A DNA stretch of 64,000 nt. It comes from Heliophilum fasciatum. Lineage in GTDB: Bacteria > Bacillota > Desulfitobacteriia > Heliobacteriales > Heliobacteriaceae. Below the pieces are notes generated by a model, which saw nothing but the letters and a program-made list of their open reading frames with translations, was not told the DNA's origin and ran no database searches. The stretch covers positions 47,596 to 111,595 of the forward strand of contig NZ_SLXT01000009.1 of NCBI RefSeq assembly GCF_004341395.1, read 5' to 3'. Shown one piece after another: positions 63,012-64,000 of this stretch (positions within the stretch are counted from its first letter, which is position 1; each line of letters begins with the position of its first letter). The translations under genes and the position numbers were made by a program.

Positions 63012-63284
63012 TTACTCTTTGCCATTTATCAATTCATCGAATGCGGACCAAGAATGATAATAGTTTGATCGTAGTCCATCCTTAGAATGAACAACCGCAG
63101 ATAAATACGCGGGATCACGTCTCAGATTTTTACCCTGAACCTTCAAACATACCCCATTTTTCTCAACGATCAAATCATACTTTGAAGCACCGGATAGGGG
63201 CTTGCTTACGTTATAGCCGGCCAACATTAAAAAGCCAGCAACAATTACTTCTCTTGCATTGCCCAAACTCTGAATACTTGCCAA
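63012..63284 (-). CDS. small PD-(D/E)XK endonuclease-like protein
   Basis: 90 residues on the minus strand. 'GYNVSKPLSGASKYDLIVEK' followed by 'VCLKVQGKNLRRDPAYL' resembles the small restriction-like PD-(D/E)XK fold found with group I introns: the Asp and the Lys are present, but the middle acidic residue appears as Gln in VQGK. TTG 63284 has GAGGTG at 8 nt. There is no methylase or intron beside it. It may be an orphan nuclease or a degenerate mobile-element gene. Confidence 0.6.
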   Translation of the reverse strand: MASIQSLGNAREVIVAGFLMLAGYNVSKPLSGASKYDLIVEKNGVCLKVQGKNLRRDPAYLSAVVHSKDGLRSNYYHSWSAFDELINGKE

Positions 63285-63515
63285 ACTACGTTCACCTCAT
63301 TATCGATTTTTAACACTAAAGAGCGCGATGGATGATCGGGGAGCAGCGGGGAAGTAGCGTTATTTTTGAAACAATCAGTTTTTACGGCTTGAGCGTCGAC
63401 GGCCATGCTGTTTTTTTGTATGGCGTAGTAGCTTTTGTCAAAGCTTTTAAGACTGATTAAAAGGAAGTTTGTGATGAACAGAGAACACTATTTACTACTA
63501 TGGTAATCATCTTGA
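63285..63515. other. intergenic region without a supported gene
   Basis: AT-rich, with stop codons in all frames. A short stretch near 63470-63515 leads into the IS remnant. No hairpin with a T tract was seen. Confidence 0.4.
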
Positions 63516-63879
63516 TAGCATTCGTACTCGGTTAACCAAAAATATATTGGTAAAGAGTTTCTTTGGTTCCTCAAGGTACTACAGCGTCGTTTTCATCGTT
63601 CCGAACGCTTGTATCTCATTCTGAATAACTTCTGTCCCCACAAAACGAAGCTTGTTCGTGAATGGGCAGAGCAAAACAACATGGAACTTGTCGTTACGCC
63701 AACCTACATCGTGGCCCAATTGGAGCGAGTGCCTCTTTGCGCCGGCATTTTGTACTGTCGGGCTTTGATTACCCGGATCATGTAGCATTAGCCGATGTAA
63801 AACAATTCTACCTATGTTGGCGAAATAAAAGTGCTAAATCACAAAAGATTTTCGCCTTCAAAAACGGGTCAGAGTTGGC
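63516..63879 (+). pseudogene. decayed IS630-family transposase, C-terminal part
   Basis: The frame from about 63516 reads 'FLWFLKVLQRRFHRSERLYL', 'ILNNFCPHKTKLVREWAEQN' and 'MELVVTPTY', the DDE region of IS630 transposases (the usual D of LDN is N here). It then shifts near 63725. The next frame continues as 'SLRRHFVLSGFDYPDHVALA', 'KQFYLCWRNKSAKSQKIF'. The first half of the gene and the left end are missing. The right terminal repeat follows at 63880. Confidence 0.8.
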
Positions 63880-63892
63880 TGATGGGGCACTA
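63880..63892. repeat. right terminal inverted repeat of the IS630 remnant
   Basis: TGATGGGGCAC followed by TA is identical to the right end of the MITE at 61155-61167 and inverse to its left end. Confidence 0.8.
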
Positions 63893-64000
63893 GCTGATTT
63901 GTGTTGGTCGAGTAGATGGGCTCCTCTCTTGCTTTAGGAGCAGGTTTGTGTTCCCTGTTTCTCTCCGTTTCCTCTGAGAGTGTCACAATATTTGCTCCAT

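Overview
The window is a chromosomal segment of a low-to-mid GC, spore-forming, flagellated member of the Firmicutes, most likely Clostridia of the Peptococcaceae/Heliobacteriaceae kind. The clade is inferred from gene order and protein style. Evidence for sporulation is dipicolinate synthase (dpaA/dpaB), a YlxY-type deacetylase, DacF, TepA, a YlzJ-like protein and an FtsK/SpoIIIE translocase. Evidence for motility is cheW, cheD and a FliA/SigD sigma factor. A PolC-type replicase confirms a Gram-positive lineage. No rRNA, tRNA or CRISPR array was seen.

Layout. (1) 1-6080: the end of a chemotaxis/flagellar operon: cheW (partial), cheD, a small membrane protein, sigD/fliA, a FapA/DUF342 protein, a Gln-rich protein, and two membrane-anchored proteins with in-frame tandem repeats. 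(2) 6131-22117: rpsB-tsf-pyrH-frr-uppS-cdsA-(AI-2E-type permease)-dxr-rseP-ispG-proS-(glycolipid glycosyltransferase)-polC. This is the classic Gram-positive order for translation, isoprenoid and lipid carriers, with extra genes inserted. (3) 22120-33901: a new promoter and leader drive rimP-nusA-rnpM-ylxQ-infB-rbfA-nrnA-truB-ribF, followed by rpsO and pnp with their own signals. (4) 34006-48216: ylxY, dacF, mlpA, ymxH, a lysine riboswitch with dapB, dpaA-dpaB, asd, dapA, rnj, tepA, ylzJ-like and ftsK/spoIIIE. This block makes diaminopimelate, lysine and dipicolinate and supports envelope and spore formation. (5) 48236-53519: a BMP-family lipoprotein, a candidate structured RNA, rodZ, yajQ, a soluble chemoreceptor, one of two paralogous small proteins, a LysE exporter and a zinc-ribbon protein. 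(6) 53843-64000: an accessory region of exported proteins. It has two CFI-box C-terminal-domain proteins, a broken LamG gene, a large LamG plus GH9 glycosidase, an M48 protease, a copper-amine-oxidase-like domain protein and a PD-(D/E)XK-like ORF. It also holds a short inverted-repeat element (MITE) and the decayed end of an IS630-family transposase with the same terminal repeat.

The most notable observations are these. The PolC lacks the 3'-5' exonuclease domain normally inserted in its PHP domain. A strong promoter, a structured leader of about 135 nt and a terminator precede rodZ. A lysine riboswitch sits at the head of the dapB/dipicolinate block. Several essential proteins (IF2, NusA, the SwrB-position protein) carry strongly expanded low-complexity regions. 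A MITE ends exactly at the stop codon of the M48 protease gene and matches the IS630 remnant. Paired CFI-box surface proteins flank damaged and intact LamG genes.
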